Origin: Pseudomonas purpurea
GTDB lineage: Bacteria; Pseudomonadota; Gammaproteobacteria; Pseudomonadales; Pseudomonadaceae
Length of the DNA: 64,000 nt
Reading direction: 5' to 3'
NCBI RefSeq assembly: GCF_039908635.1
Contig: NZ_CP150918.1
Coordinates: 2,785,001 to 2,849,000, forward strand
The notes beneath the pieces are model-generated. The model was not told the DNA's origin. It searched no databases and saw only the letters and a program-made list of their open reading frames with translations. Position numbers and translations under genes: made by a program. This document shows, in pieces, positions 27,248-36,598 of the stretch (position 1 is the first letter of the stretch; each line of letters begins with the position of its first letter).

Positions 27248-28117
27248 TCAGGCGTCGAGGAACGCCAAAGCCTTGGCCACGAAATCGGTATGGTGCTGGA
27301 AAATGCCGCCGTGTCCGGCGTCCTGGTAAATGATCAGTTGCGCGTTGGGGATTCGCTTTGCCAGCTCAAGCGAGTTGACAGTGGGCACCATGATGTCGTT
27401 GTCCCCGTTGGCTATCAGCGTCGGCATACGCAGGCGACCGAGTTCTTGCGGCGCCTGCTTGCCCCACGCAGTAATGGCTTTCAATTGCCGTAAAAACGCG
27501 CGGGGTGTCGGGCCTTTGTCCCGGTCTTGCCGGCGCTCTTTCAATCGTTGCAAATACTCGGACGCGGCGCGTTGTCCGTTGGCCGTGGTGGTAAAGAACA
27601 GGTAGAACTTGGGATCTCGTAGCGTCAGCAGCCCCTTGATCATTAACGGCCAGGTTACCGAGCCGACGTTGTCGATGCCTGTGCCGCCGGCCGGTCCGGT
27701 TCCGGTGAGGATCAGCCTGCGCACGCGTTCGGGAGCTTTCAGGGCAATGTCTTGAGCGACGAAGCCGCCGAGTGAAAAGCCGAGCAGGTCAACCTTGTCC
27801 AAACCCAACGCACGAATAAAGCCGATGGCATCGTCAGCCATCTCACCGACGGTCAATGGCGCGGCGCTACCCGAGCCACCGATACCGCGGTAATCGGTGG
27901 TGATGACACGCCGGTTTTTTGCCAGACCGTCAATGATCCTGGGGTCAAAGTTATCCAGCACTGCCCCCCAATGGTTGAACATGACCAACGGGACCTGCGT
28001 TCTGGGTCCCAGATCACGATAGGCGAAAGGTATCCCGCCAACCAGAACCGACTGGTTCGCCGCGTTGATAAATGACGACTGCGAACCTGGATGATTGCTT
28101 CTAGCCAAAAGAGTCAT
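27248..28117 (-). CDS. Alpha/beta hydrolase
   Basis: 289 residues. The fold is shown by MFNHWGAVLDNFDP (oxyanion region), the nucleophile elbow GFSLGGFVAQD, IANGDNDIMVP with the acid and DAGHGGIFQH with the catalytic His. Relatives are often annotated as non-heme haloperoxidase-like or esterase. It lies between the oxidoreductase and SDR genes with short gaps, so one transcript is likely. Substrate unknown. Confidence 0.82.
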   Translation of the reverse strand: MTLLARSNHPGSQSSFINAANQSVLVGGIPFAYRDLGPRTQVPLVMFNHWGAVLDNFDPRIIDGLAKNRRVITTDYRGIGGSGSAAPLTVGEMADDAIGFIRALGLDKVDLLGFSLGGFVAQDIALKAPERVRRLILTGTGPAGGTGIDNVGSVTWPLMIKGLLTLRDPKFYLFFTTTANGQRAASEYLQRLKERRQDRDKGPTPRAFLRQLKAITAWGKQAPQELGRLRMPTLIANGDNDIMVPTVNSLELAKRIPNAQLIIYQDAGHGGIFQHHTDFVAKALAFLDA

Positions 28118-28164
28118 GTTTATTCCGTCCGATTGCGGGGCGAGGCCGACCTGCTCTACAGGGT

Positions 28165-28953
28165 TCAGACTTGAGTCAAATAGCGTTGCGCCACGGCGGA
28201 CTGTCTGATCTGCGACAAAAGACCCTGACGTGCGGTTTGCAGGGCATCCCAGCGCTCGCCTTCTTGCAACGGAGGAATGGTCACCGGTTCGCGGCGGTCG
28301 AAGCCGACCAGTGCGGCATCGACCAGATCATCCACTTCCATGATTTCGCTCAAGGTGTTGATGTCGATACCGGCGCGGTCCCAAATCTCCGTGCGGGTGG
28401 CGGCGGGCAATACGGCTTGCACATAAACACCCTGAGGCGAAAGTTCCAGGCTCAGGCCTTGGGAAAGGAACAGCACAAACGCCTTGGTCGCCCCATAGAC
28501 CGACATGCCAAACTCAGGCGCCAGACCCACCACCGAACCAATGTTGATGATCGCGCCTTCACCTGCTTTGGCCAGGCGTGGCGCGACGGCGCTGGCGAGT
28601 CGCACCAGCGCAGTGGTGTTGAGGGCCACCAGTTGCGCAATGCTGTCGGTGCTTTGTTCGATGAAGGTGCCGGACTGCGCGGCACCGGCATTGTTGACGA
28701 GGATGCCGATGCGCTCGTCATCCCGCAGGCGCGTTTCGACAGCGTGCAGATTGCTGAGTTGAGTCAGGTCGGCCGGAACCACCTCAATGGCGACGCTGTG
28801 TTCATCACGCAACCTTGCGGCGAGCGTTTCCAGGCGCGAGTGGTCGCGGGCGACCAATACCAGATCATGCCCGCGTTGGGCGAAACGTTGGGCATAAACC
28901 GCGCCGATGCCGGTGGAAGCGCCAGTGATGAGAACGGTAGGACGAGTAGTCAT
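28165..28953 (-). CDS. Short-chain dehydrogenase/reductase
   Basis: 262 residues from the ATG at 28953. Classic SDR motifs: TGASTGIGAVYA (NADP binding), NNAGAAQS and the catalytic Ser/Tyr/Lys set in INIGSVVGLAPEFGMSVYGATKAF. The long frame upstream of this start is only antisense to the next gene. It is part of the redox run controlled from the divergent TetR region. Confidence 0.88.
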   Translation of the reverse strand: MTTRPTVLITGASTGIGAVYAQRFAQRGHDLVLVARDHSRLETLAARLRDEHSVAIEVVPADLTQLSNLHAVETRLRDDERIGILVNNAGAAQSGTFIEQSTDSIAQLVALNTTALVRLASAVAPRLAKAGEGAIINIGSVVGLAPEFGMSVYGATKAFVLFLSQGLSLELSPQGVYVQAVLPAATRTEIWDRAGIDINTLSEIMEVDDLVDAALVGFDRREPVTIPPLQEGERWDALQTARQGLLSQIRQSAVAQRYLTQV

Positions 28954-29005
28954 GATGTCAGCTCTTTTTTCGGGAACATGAATGGGAATGGATGCACGAT
29001 CAAAA

Positions 29006-30127
29006 TCAGGCTCGATCAGCTTGTGCCTGGTTCGCGACTTCGCTGGATTCGCCAAGCGTCGGGTAGTCGATGTATCCCGCCGCACCGCCGCCGTAGAGCG
29101 TGGAAGGGTCAAAGGCGGACAGTGGCGCGCCGGTTTTGAGCCGCTCCACCAGATCAGGGTTGCCGATAAAAGGACGGCCAAAGGCGATCAGGTCGGCCTT
29201 GTCATACGCAAGGCGTTCCGTGGCCAGGCCCAGGTCATAGCCATTGTTGGCGATGTAGGTGTTCTTGAAGCGCTGACGCAAGGCACCGAAATCAAAGGGC
29301 GCCACGTCGCGAGGTCCACCGGTCGCGCCTTCGACGACGTGCAGATAAACGATGTCCAGAGCATTGAGTTGATCGACGATGTAATCGAACTGAGCCTGCG
29401 GATCACGGCTCGATACACCATTGGCCGGCGAGACAGGCGAAAGGCGAATACCCGTGCGATCAGCACCAATCTCGGCGACCACGGCAGCCGTCACTTCCAG
29501 CAGCAGACGCGCACGGTTTGCGATTGAGCCGCCGTACGCATCAGTACGCAGGTTGGAGCCGTCCTTGATGAACTGATCCAGCAAATAGCCGTTTGCACCG
29601 TGGATTTCCACGCCGTCGAAGCCTGCTGCAATGGCGTTTGCCGCCGCTTGGCGGAAATCGTTGACGATGCCCGGCAATTCGTCAGCTTCCAATGCTCGCG
29701 GCTCGGAAACGTCCTCGAAGCGGTTGTTGACGAACACCTTGGTCGCAAGACGAAGCGCGGAAGGGGCTACCGGCGCCGCGCCGTGCTGTTGCAGATCGAC
29801 GTGGGAAACACGGCCCACATGCCACAGTTGCAGGAAAATTCTCCCGCCCTTGGCGTGCACGGCATCGGTCACCTTGCGCCATCCCTCTATCTGAGCCGGT
29901 GTGTAAATGCCTGGCGTGTCCTGATAGCCCTGTCCCTGCTGGGATATCTGCGAGGCTTCGGAAATCAGCAAGCCCGCGCTGGCTCGCTGGCTGTAATAGG
30001 CAGCAGCAAATTCACTCGGTACAAAGCCTTTTCCGGCGCGATTGCGCGTCAGCGGGGCGAGCACCACGCGGTTTGACAGCGTCAGGGCGCCAAGCGTGTA
30101 AGGGGTAAACAGATTCTGGTCGCTCAT
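29006..30127 (-). CDS. Old Yellow Enzyme family alkene reductase
   Basis: 373 residues. FMN-binding TIM barrel with the OYE signatures LTRNRAGKGFVPSE, FLQLWHVGRVSH, the paired GVEIHGANGYLLDQFI and LIAFGRPFIGNPDL. These enzymes (NemA/xenobiotic reductase type) reduce the C=C bond of enals, enones and N-ethylmaleimide and attack nitro-esters using NADPH. First gene of the run, divergent from the TetR gene, as in nemR-nemA systems. Confidence 0.9.
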   Translation of the reverse strand: MSDQNLFTPYTLGALTLSNRVVLAPLTRNRAGKGFVPSEFAAAYYSQRASAGLLISEASQISQQGQGYQDTPGIYTPAQIEGWRKVTDAVHAKGGRIFLQLWHVGRVSHVDLQQHGAAPVAPSALRLATKVFVNNRFEDVSEPRALEADELPGIVNDFRQAAANAIAAGFDGVEIHGANGYLLDQFIKDGSNLRTDAYGGSIANRARLLLEVTAAVVAEIGADRTGIRLSPVSPANGVSSRDPQAQFDYIVDQLNALDIVYLHVVEGATGGPRDVAPFDFGALRQRFKNTYIANNGYDLGLATERLAYDKADLIAFGRPFIGNPDLVERLKTGAPLSAFDPSTLYGGGAAGYIDYPTLGESSEVANQAQADRA

Positions 30128-30274
30128 GGGTGTTTGTTCCGTGCCCGTTGGTGAATTTCATATTGCTGGCAATTAGGATGATGATCGAAATCTAAGCTGT
30201 CAACAACTTTGATTATGAACAACATCTATGTATTATCAACCCATGAATTTCCAAGCGGTAACGAGGTATCGAAC

Positions 30275-30850
30275 ATGCGAGTGACCAAGGCCCAGGCCCA
30301 GGCAAATCGGGAACACATCGTCGAAACGGCCTCGGTCATGTTTCGCGAACGCGGCTTTGACGGTGTCGGCGTGGCCGACTTGATGGCTGCTGCCGGTTTC
30401 ACCCATGGCGGTTTCTACAAACATTTCGGTTCGAAGGCCGACTTGATGGCTGAGGCCTCGGCCAACAGCCTTGCGCAATCGCTGATCAGCGCTGAAACAC
30501 TGAGCATCAAGGACTTCATCGATGTGTATGTGTCCAGGGATCATCGCGACGGGCGCGCCACGGGTTGCACCATGGCGGCGTTGTGCGGCGACGCTGCGCG
30601 TCAGTCCGACGATTTGAAGTCAGCATTTGCTGAGGGCATTGAGCGCACGCTGCAAACGCTCGGTGAAAAATACCCGACCGGGCTGGATGCGCCAGCGGGC
30701 GAGGCTAGGGAGAAAATGATCGACCTGCTGGCGCGCGCGGTCGGTGCGATCATGTTATCGCGTACCTGTCCTGACGACTCGGCGCTGGCGGATGAAATTC
30801 TGTCGGTGTGTCACGCGAAGATGACCGCATCATTATCTATTCAATCGTAG
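30275..30850 (+). CDS. TetR-family regulator
   Basis: 191 residues from the ATG at 30275 (GAGG upstream). N-terminal HTH: REHIVETASVMFRERGFDGV, then GFTHGGFYKHFGSKADL. The C-terminal part has Cys residues (GCTMAALCGDAAR and SRTCPDDSA) that could sense electrophiles, as in NemR-like proteins. It is divergent from the OYE gene with about 145 bp between, and probably represses the four-gene redox run. The AT-rich patch 30185-30240 is a good place for its operator, but I cannot define a clear palindrome. Confidence 0.87.
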   Translation: MRVTKAQAQANREHIVETASVMFRERGFDGVGVADLMAAAGFTHGGFYKHFGSKADLMAEASANSLAQSLISAETLSIKDFIDVYVSRDHRDGRATGCTMAALCGDAARQSDDLKSAFAEGIERTLQTLGEKYPTGLDAPAGEAREKMIDLLARAVGAIMLSRTCPDDSALADEILSVCHAKMTASLSIQS

Positions 30851-30999
30851 GTTCATTTCGTATAGGGAATAGATGGTTGTCAGCACAAGACGTGCTGACT
30901 TGCTTCATTTCGTCTTTGGCCGACACGAATGAATGCCTGCTTTTGGCCGGTTTCTGCCTGTCACCAAGGGCTGCAATCGACCCGAAGCAGACATTGCTT

Positions 31000-31455
31000 C
31001 TATGCCGTTTCCAAACCAGACAACTTCTGGTCCACGCTTGTTTGAAACATTCGAGGGGCGGTCAACGGCAAAGTCTGTGCGATGGCAAATCCAATTTCCA
31101 TAAGCGTAAATCCAAGGATAAGAAAACTGGCACCATGCGCTACTGCAAAGAGTTGCCACACAGCAAACAGTATTCGCGCCAGCGCGTCATATAAACCCAC
31201 AGTACGGCTTGGATGCATTATCCGCCAAAGTGACCAGACCACGACGACGCTACCCAACAGATTGGCCAAGAGCATTGCGGCCCCCTCTAAGGTCGGCGCC
31301 GGGCGGTCCAATGCCAAGGCGCCGGATAACGCTGCGAAGCCTTTGAAAACCAGTGATGCTGTCCAGGGCGTCATGAAGCCCGCCGTAACTATCAGGTCGT
31401 AGAAGGCGCTAGCCCGGACAATGTGTAGATTGTTCTTTACGCTGGTCATAATCAT
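31000..31455 (-). CDS. Small membrane protein divergent from MerR regulator
   Basis: 151 residues, four hydrophobic segments (about 18-36, 55-75, 84-100 and 105-128). No domain recognised. The upstream gap holds a MerR-type dyad shared with the divergent regulator gene, so it is a likely target of that regulator. Confidence 0.65.
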   Translation of the reverse strand: MIMTSVKNNLHIVRASAFYDLIVTAGFMTPWTASLVFKGFAALSGALALDRPAPTLEGAAMLLANLLGSVVVVWSLWRIMHPSRTVGLYDALARILFAVWQLFAVAHGASFLILGFTLMEIGFAIAQTLPLTAPRMFQTSVDQKLSGLETA

Positions 31456-31465
31456 CACTCACAGT

Positions 31466-31497
31466 TTGGGCCCTCAGGCTAAAGCCTGGTCTTAGGT
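31466..31497 (+). promoter_or_regulatory. MerR-type operator/promoter
   Basis: A dyad CAGGCTAAAGCCTG (31475-31488) lies between a -35-like TTGGGC (31466-31471) and a -10-like TTAGGT (31492-31497). The spacer is 20 bp, the overlong spacing that MerR-family activators correct by twisting DNA. It lies between the two divergent genes. Confidence 0.6.
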
Positions 31498-31524
31498 CCA
31501 GAGTCAACGCGAGTATTGAAAGTC

Positions 31525-31899
31525 ATGAGAATCGGAGAAGTGGCAACGCGTTCGGGTGTCTCGGTCGACGCACTGCGGTTTTATGAAGAGAAAGGGTTGA
31601 TCAAGCCTCAGCGTGCTGCCAACGGCTATCGGCTTTATCCAGAGCAGACGCTACAACTGGTGGGCTATATCAAGTTGGCGCAGCAGCTGGGATTTTCGTT
31701 GGCGGAGATTGGCGAAAATTTGCCACTACTTTGGAACAGCGAAGAAGTCTCTAAACACCTGCTGGCTCAGTTATTTACTGAAAAAATCGCTTTGTTGGAT
31801 GAGCGCATCGGGCAAATGCAGGCTCTGAAAAATCTACTGGCCGAACGAGCAACGCAAGTATGTCCTTTGCTGGGCGACGGGCCGATTTCACCGGCTTGA
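31525..31899 (+). CDS. MerR-family transcriptional regulator
   Basis: 124 residues. Winged helix N-terminus MRIGEVATRSGVSVDALRFY followed by EEKGLIKPQRAANGYRLY, then a long coiled-coil dimer helix. Only one Cys is near the C-terminus (TQVCPLLGD), so metal binding by a Cys pair is not supported. It is probably autoregulated from the dyad at 31475-31488 and controls the divergent membrane protein. Confidence 0.88.
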   Translation: MRIGEVATRSGVSVDALRFYEEKGLIKPQRAANGYRLYPEQTLQLVGYIKLAQQLGFSLAEIGENLPLLWNSEEVSKHLLAQLFTEKIALLDERIGQMQALKNLLAERATQVCPLLGDGPISPA

Positions 31900-31921
31900 C
31901 TGGCTGCTCCTGGCCGATAAC

Positions 31922-32155
31922 TGTCCCGTCCTGAATAAGGTTTACACCTTCTGATCTTTTTTCAGGAGGACGGAATGGACACAAGAAAAAGGCGCAGTCA
32001 GCGTGATTACACGCTGACTTTTAAATTGTCGGTCGTCGACCAGGTCGAAAAAAGCGAGTTGAGTTATGAAAGAAGCTCAACGGGGCTAAGGGATTCAGGG
32101 TCGGTCGACGGTGTTGATGTGGTTACGTAAGCATGGCGTGGACAGCAACCGCGCA
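31922..32155 (+). mobile_element. IS3-family OrfA fragment
   Basis: The end-like TGTCCCGTCCTGAATAAGG at 31922 is followed by an ATG at 31975 behind AGGAGG. The protein (MDTRKRRSQRDYTLTFKLSV, then VDQVEKSELSYE) is an IS3-type OrfA. It shifts frame near 32075 (GIQGRSTVLMWLRKHGVDSN follows in another frame), and OrfB is absent. Confidence 0.7.
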
Positions 32156-32940
32156 TATCCTTGGGCACCTATTCCGAAATCAGCCTGAAAGAAGCCCGCG
32201 AGCGTCGAGACGAAGCCAGATCTCTTATCGCCAAGGGAGTTGATCCTCGATCACAGCATCGTGAAGAAAAGCGCGCCGCCAGTACTGGTACTGTGAAAAC
32301 CTTCAAAGTCGTAGCCAATGAGGGCATGCCTTCAAATCGCCATGCTGACCGCAAAGAGGGGCGGCGTCACCCAGTCGCGCATGTACCTGGATAAGGACCT
32401 GATTCCCGCGCTGGGGAAAATCCCGGTTGCCGACGTGCTAAGTGCAATGCGTCGGGTTGAATCCAGAGGGGCATTGAACGTGGCCTCGACAGTGTCGCAC
32501 CGGGCTGAACGAGATATTTCGGTTCGCCATTGCGCCGGACTGCATAGTGACAAACCCGACCTCAGACCTGAACATCGTGGCAATGAAAGAGCCGCCGGAG
32601 AAACTCAACTCAATGTTTCGTCAGGTGGAGCTGAAAGAATTTTTCTAGTGGCGCCGAGTAAATTCAACGGGGCGGGGTACACGAAAAGCGCTATCCGCAT
32701 CCCGGCCGAAGGTGTGAAGCAGTTCCAGAAGGTGATCAGAGCAAAGGGTGGGGAATAGAGTGCCGGGCCTATCTGGTGCCGCTCTCGCGGCAGGCGGCTG
32801 AAGAGGTGCGTCAGGTGCATGATCTGACCGAGCGCTACAAACTGCTGATCCCAGGTCGGAGTGACCCGTGCATGCATTTCTCCGTGCCGCACACGGCGGC
32901 AGCATTTGATGAAAGCCAGGGCCGATCTACGCCGGCCGCA
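32156..32940 (+). pseudogene. P4-type integrase remnants, scrambled
   Basis: Separate pieces of a P4-type integrase are visible in several frames. They are the N-terminal domain end (EISLKEARERRDEARSLIAK, GVDPRSQHREEKRA), the middle (LDKDLIPALGKIPVADVL, RRVESRGALNVAST) and a C-terminal piece (AYLVPLSRQAAEEVRQVHDL, TERYKLLIPGRSDP). Between them is an unrelated 37-codon stretch (VAPSKFNGAGYTKSAIRIPA). The gene is dead. It marks an old island edge, but no tRNA target is seen here. Confidence 0.65.
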
Positions 32941-33133
32941 CTTTTTTAATGATGTGAATGGCGATGCAGCCGGTGGCTGTAAGCCAGATGAATGTGCCGA
33001 TAGCGGCGACAAGCAGGGTGGGCACTGAGCCCACTTCGAACATCGGCGGCACTCCGTAGGCGAACCAGAATCCGGTGATGACAACGTAGAACAGGGCGGC
33101 CATGAGCAGGCCGAATAGTTTTATTGCGAACAT
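32927..33133 (-). CDS. Small membrane protein
   Basis: 68 residues from the ATG at 33133, which has AAGGAG at the right distance. Two hydrophobic segments (about 5-25 and 35-60) and a basic end (HIIKKVRP). No family recognised. It appears intact among fragments. Confidence 0.5.
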   Translation of the reverse strand: MFAIKLFGLLMAALFYVVITGFWFAYGVPPMFEVGSVPTLLVAAIGTFIWLTATGCIAIHIIKKVRPA

Positions 33134-33550
33134 AGCGTTCTCCTTGCCGCACGTAGCGGCAGCGCTGGATTGGTTGGTTTTTTCAAGACGTTTTGTTGAG
33201 GCTAGCCACGTCGTCGAGAGCGTTGTCGACAAGATCAAGCAGCGGCACGCTTGATCCTGACGCTCTCTCTAGGAAGTTTTTGCGGTCTCAAGTGCCTTGA
33301 TCAGTAACTCAGTAACCACCTCGGCGGGGTGCAGAAACACGGGTTACCGTGATGCTGACCAGCCCCAAACCTTGGCCGTACAATCCATTTCTGAGTTTTC
33401 TGGACCAATTTCGATTTTTTCAGGTCGTCCTAGGTGATGGTAAACAGTCGCCCACGCCACCGCGTCACCAGGGTTCAACACGAACGGGGCCGGCATTATA
33501 CCGAAATTGTTGGCATCCCCTACACGCTCGCCACCCGTGTGAGCCTTGAG
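33134..33550. other. Spacer with no supported gene
   Basis: About 417 bp after the small membrane protein start. ORFs are present in several frames but none has both a ribosome site and coding pattern. It appears to be remnant island DNA. Confidence 0.3.
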
Positions 33551-33778
33551 CTAGAGCTGTCGGCCCTCATAACGCTGCTCGCTTTCGACTTCCGGGACAT
33601 CGGCAGACGAGTTCTCTGGCTTTGTCTTCTCATCCGCAGCCAGGACAGCCTGATAGCCCTTCGCATCCTGTTCATTGGCGAAACCCTTGAGCACGCCGAA
33701 ACCTTCGTGATTGACCGCGCGCACCACCAGGAAGCACCGCTGGTTGCCGTTGGGCGCGGAGGGGAGTGCATGCGAGTG
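33551..33778 (-). pseudogene. Fragment of an unidentified gene
   Basis: A minus-strand frame without a start ends at the TAG at 33551. It reads NQRCFLVVRAVNHEGFGVLK, then GFANEQDAKGYQAVLAADEK. The codon pattern is coding-like, and no family is recognised. Confidence 0.35.
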
Positions 33779-33907
33779 GTGTTGGAGGGGAAGGAGCGCG
33801 CTGTTAACTCAGCGTTGGATTTGGTTTTTTGGCTTGCTGCATCTCACCAGTGAATCATTGAGCAGCTTCACGGTCATATCGCTGACCTTTGCTTTTAGGA
33901 CGTTCAA

Positions 33908-34150
33908 ATGAAGCGTGCAGTAGTAATGCTCATGGCCATTTCAGGCGCTCTCTTGTTGGGAGGCTGCGGGCCTCACTGGGACGACGGAGAAAGATACGGT
34001 CGTGATCGGGGTTATGATCATGGTCGTGGATACGACAGAGGGTATGACCGAGACTATGACGATGATCGAGGGCGTGACCGCCGATATGATCGTCGTGACA
34101 ATGATCAGGGGTATGAGCGCAATCGCGATCGTGACGATAGAGACGACTAA
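33908..34150 (+). CDS. Small Arg/Asp/Tyr-rich lipoprotein
   Basis: 80 residues. Lipoprotein signal with lipobox LLGGC (Cys about 20), then an almost purely repetitive tail of Tyr-Asp, Arg-Asp and Gly units (GYDHGRGYDRGYDRDYDDD). The mature part is expected to be unstructured and highly charged. Such tails occur in envelope proteins of many Pseudomonas; the role is unknown. A hairpin follows. Confidence 0.6.
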   Translation: MKRAVVMLMAISGALLLGGCGPHWDDGERYGRDRGYDHGRGYDRGYDRDYDDDRGRDRRYDRRDNDQGYERNRDRDDRDD

Positions 34151-34229
34151 CCTGCTCTGATCTTCCTTCTGCGTTTCTTCGGTCATTTTTCCGCTGCACC
34201 CTGACTCACCAAGACTCATCCGTGAAATT

Positions 34230-34260
34230 CCCAGGCCCGCTACTGGCGACGGCCTGGGTT
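34230..34260 (+). terminator. Hairpin after RD-rich lipoprotein
   Basis: CCCAGGCC pairs with GGCCTGGG around a 13-nt loop. The T tract is short. Confidence 0.5.
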
Positions 34261-34835
34261 GAAACATCAGCAGTGCATAGTCACGAGGGTTGGGCCTACC
34301 GGTTGCCCGACTGATGCCCGGTCACATCGTCGGCCCTACTGTCCGCTGCCTGTATGAGTGTTGGGCGCAACCTTCAGGCTTGCTGTTGCGCGCGGGTTTT
34401 GAGGCGAAGAGGCGACTGAAGTACGATCCCGCTGGTACATCGACGACTGGTCTGGGGCATGGTGTTCTCCGGTTGGTGGTTCAGATGACCGGAGCTGATC
34501 CCGGCATGACTCGACGGCTTTCGCCTGCATGCGTGCGAGGGCCAAGAGTTGAAACCCCGATCCACCTATTTCAACAACCTCTTCCTGCCTTTTTTCAGTC
34601 GGCCAGCAGCCTGTTCGCCTGTGAGTCAGCACCTCACTTTCATCTCCGTTGTTGCAGTGATGCAGGTGGCCGGCTCTGGGCGGGGTGTTCGTCCGCATCG
34701 GGGGTGTGATCTGCGCGACGTCGTCACCTCTGGCTCTGCCTGCGCCGGTTTCTGCCCGGCGTGCTGATTACAAGTCAGGTGCCTTGCTTTGCTGCAGATC
34801 ACATTCCGATGCAGCCTGGCACCAGGAGCTGAGCC
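34261..34835. other. Spacer with no supported gene
   Basis: 575 bp. Two long overlapping frames on opposite strands exist because of the GC-rich composition. Neither has a ribosome site, a domain or a consistent codon pattern. Confidence 0.3.
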
Positions 34836-35012
34836 ATGCTCAAACCCATCAGGCTCGCCTGCGCGACCGTCTTGCCACTGCTGATCTGCGGTTGTCAGTC
34901 CTTCTCGACGCCACGGATGCAGCCGGTGGCTGTACAGCGCCAGCAGCGTGGTTTGACCCAGCGCATGCTCAACGAATTGTCGGGATTACCGATGCCGGAG
35001 ACCAAGGATTGA
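34836..35012 (+). CDS. Short lipoprotein
   Basis: 58 residues. ATG with AGGAG upstream. Signal ends in the lipobox LICGC (Cys about 20), followed by a short polar tail (RQQRGLTQRMLNELSGLP). No family is identified. It resembles the tiny outer-membrane lipoproteins common in Pseudomonas. Confidence 0.5.
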   Translation: MLKPIRLACATVLPLLICGCQSFSTPRMQPVAVQRQQRGLTQRMLNELSGLPMPETKD

Positions 35013-35123
35013 TAGCACTGCAAGCGTGTCAGGCCTTCGTGCGAGCAGTCACGCGATAATCATTTTCTATGACTGGTTTCTGACCCGCTATATTGAACTG
35101 ATTAATTTAAGGAGGGTGGGGGG

Positions 35124-36341
35124 ATGCTTCAGCAACTAGTCACGGACGTTCTGAGATCAGAACTTCGAGAAGATCTAAGGTTTAGGTTTCCTGGTGAGGA
35201 ATGGGATCGAATACATGTGCCAGAACCACTAAAGTCGGTGCTTGCGGGATTGCAACTAGTAAAAGAAAGTGTTGGTAGGAGCTTGAATTTAGGGGCTTCT
35301 CGGTCAACTTTGCAAATTGATAATATTGCTCAGGCTCTTATTTCGAGAGCCTTGGATAAAGGTGTGGAGGAATCCGTTGGCGATCTGTTTGAATTCTTAA
35401 GTCAGGATTACAGTCCCTGTATAGATATTGTTTTGCTGCGCGGGATTAAGGTTCCCTGCACAGTTGAATTGCTTGAGAATGTGTTTATCAGTAAGCCAGA
35501 AGATGTGCCTTCGGAAACATTAAAGCGTTTTATTGCCGAATACCCACTTAAGCTAACGCCGTTTAGTTTTATGTCTCCAACCTCACCGGTGGACTATACA
35601 GCGCCAGCTAAGTTGCCTGATTCTGTACTGTTTCGACTAAAGAAAGTATATCCGAAATTTTTTCAATTTGACGACCCTGCATGTCAAGAGTTTGATATGA
35701 AAGACCTTGACTTTTTTAAAAAAATATCGGAGCTGCTTACCATAGTTTGTCCTGCAATACCCATCAATCGACGTGACTACTCGGAGCTGCAAGCAGGATC
35801 GTTTTTACAAGGTTTTACGCCTCGCAACTTCATGACGTCATATCGGGAGGCTGGCAGTGGCATCTGTCATGACGCAAGCATTGAAGATTTAGAATTGCTA
35901 AAAAAGGTGCTATCTGCCTACTTAGAACTGGATGATAGGCTCCGTGATAAGCTTGATGTGCCGATACATAGACTTAATGAGGCGGTCCGACATGATAATC
36001 CGGTGGATCAGGCAATCGACCTAGGTATCGCACTAGAATCTCTGTTGTTAAATGATCAAGGTGATAGTGTTCAGCTCTCATTGCAATTTCGACTTCGAGG
36101 TGCTTGGCTTTTAGGTCACGATCTTGTCAGTCGCAAAGAAATTCATAACCACCTACGTGATCTTTACAGCTATCGCTCGACTGCTGTCCATTCTGGGAGA
36201 TTGACAAAAAAGTCAAAAGAGTACAAGCGAGCGCAAGAAAGGCTTACAGCTGGCCTGCAGTTGTGCGCCGATGCGATCAAGGCTTTGATATTTGCAAAGG
36301 AAGTAAGCTGGGAAAATGTGGTGTTAGGCGGTGAGATCTAA
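35124..36341 (+). CDS. HEPN-domain protein, ApeA-like
   Basis: 405 residues, GGAGG before the ATG, markedly AT-rich compared with its surroundings. The last third has the layout of ApeA-like HEPN domains. A helix contains DLGIALESLLLN, then LQFRLRGAWLLG, then the HEPN catalytic motif R-x4-H in YSYRSTAVHSGR (Arg351, His356), followed by a long charged helix. HEPN proteins are usually RNA-cutting toxins or anti-phage effectors. The first 250 residues match nothing I recognise and could be the sensor part. It stands alone, next to a LexA-controlled umuDC. A defence role is inferred. Confidence 0.6.
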   Translation: MLQQLVTDVLRSELREDLRFRFPGEEWDRIHVPEPLKSVLAGLQLVKESVGRSLNLGASRSTLQIDNIAQALISRALDKGVEESVGDLFEFLSQDYSPCIDIVLLRGIKVPCTVELLENVFISKPEDVPSETLKRFIAEYPLKLTPFSFMSPTSPVDYTAPAKLPDSVLFRLKKVYPKFFQFDDPACQEFDMKDLDFFKKISELLTIVCPAIPINRRDYSELQAGSFLQGFTPRNFMTSYREAGSGICHDASIEDLELLKKVLSAYLELDDRLRDKLDVPIHRLNEAVRHDNPVDQAIDLGIALESLLLNDQGDSVQLSLQFRLRGAWLLGHDLVSRKEIHNHLRDLYSYRSTAVHSGRLTKKSKEYKRAQERLTAGLQLCADAIKALIFAKEVSWENVVLGGEI

Positions 36342-36345
36342 ATGT

Positions 36346-36537
36346 TTAAACTGGATTTGGGGAGGTTGCGAGACAGAATCTACGGTCCTCGTGTTGGAAG
36401 ATGGATAGCTGAGTTGACGGCACGGCGTTGTAGCGCTCGAGCGGCGGATAGCCGACGGAGTTGACCAGGGCATTGGGCATGCTCAGCGCTGCCACGAAGT
36501 CGTGAATGCCGCTGTATTGGGAAAGTCGACCACACAT
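36346..36537 (-). pseudogene. Truncated SRAP (YedK/HMCES-type) gene
   Basis: 63 codons starting MCGRLSQYSGIHDF, with the catalytic Cys2 of SRAP proteins, and continuing to ERYNAVPSTQLSIF. The family normally has about 220 residues; the rest is missing. Intact proteins covalently shield abasic sites in single-stranded DNA. The start faces the umuD LexA box, so the gene was once in the same SOS unit. Confidence 0.75.
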
Positions 36538-36598
36538 ACCAGCCTCCGCCTGTCGAAATCTCCCACAAGAAAATTGACCGCAGGCCTGCTTTCAAATT

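Noticed and set aside
28171..29139. A 322-codon plus-strand ORF
   Set aside because: Antisense to the SDR gene.
32156..32940. A possible tRNA attachment site beside the P4-type integrase pieces
   Set aside because: No cloverleaf or T-loop sequence was found near either edge.
33984..34145. Short repeats in the RD-rich lipoprotein gene that look like a tandem or CRISPR-like array
   Set aside because: They are codon repeats of a low-complexity protein tail; no regular spacers exist.
34290..34835. Overlapping ORFs on both strands
   Set aside because: No ribosome site, domain or consistent codon pattern on either strand.
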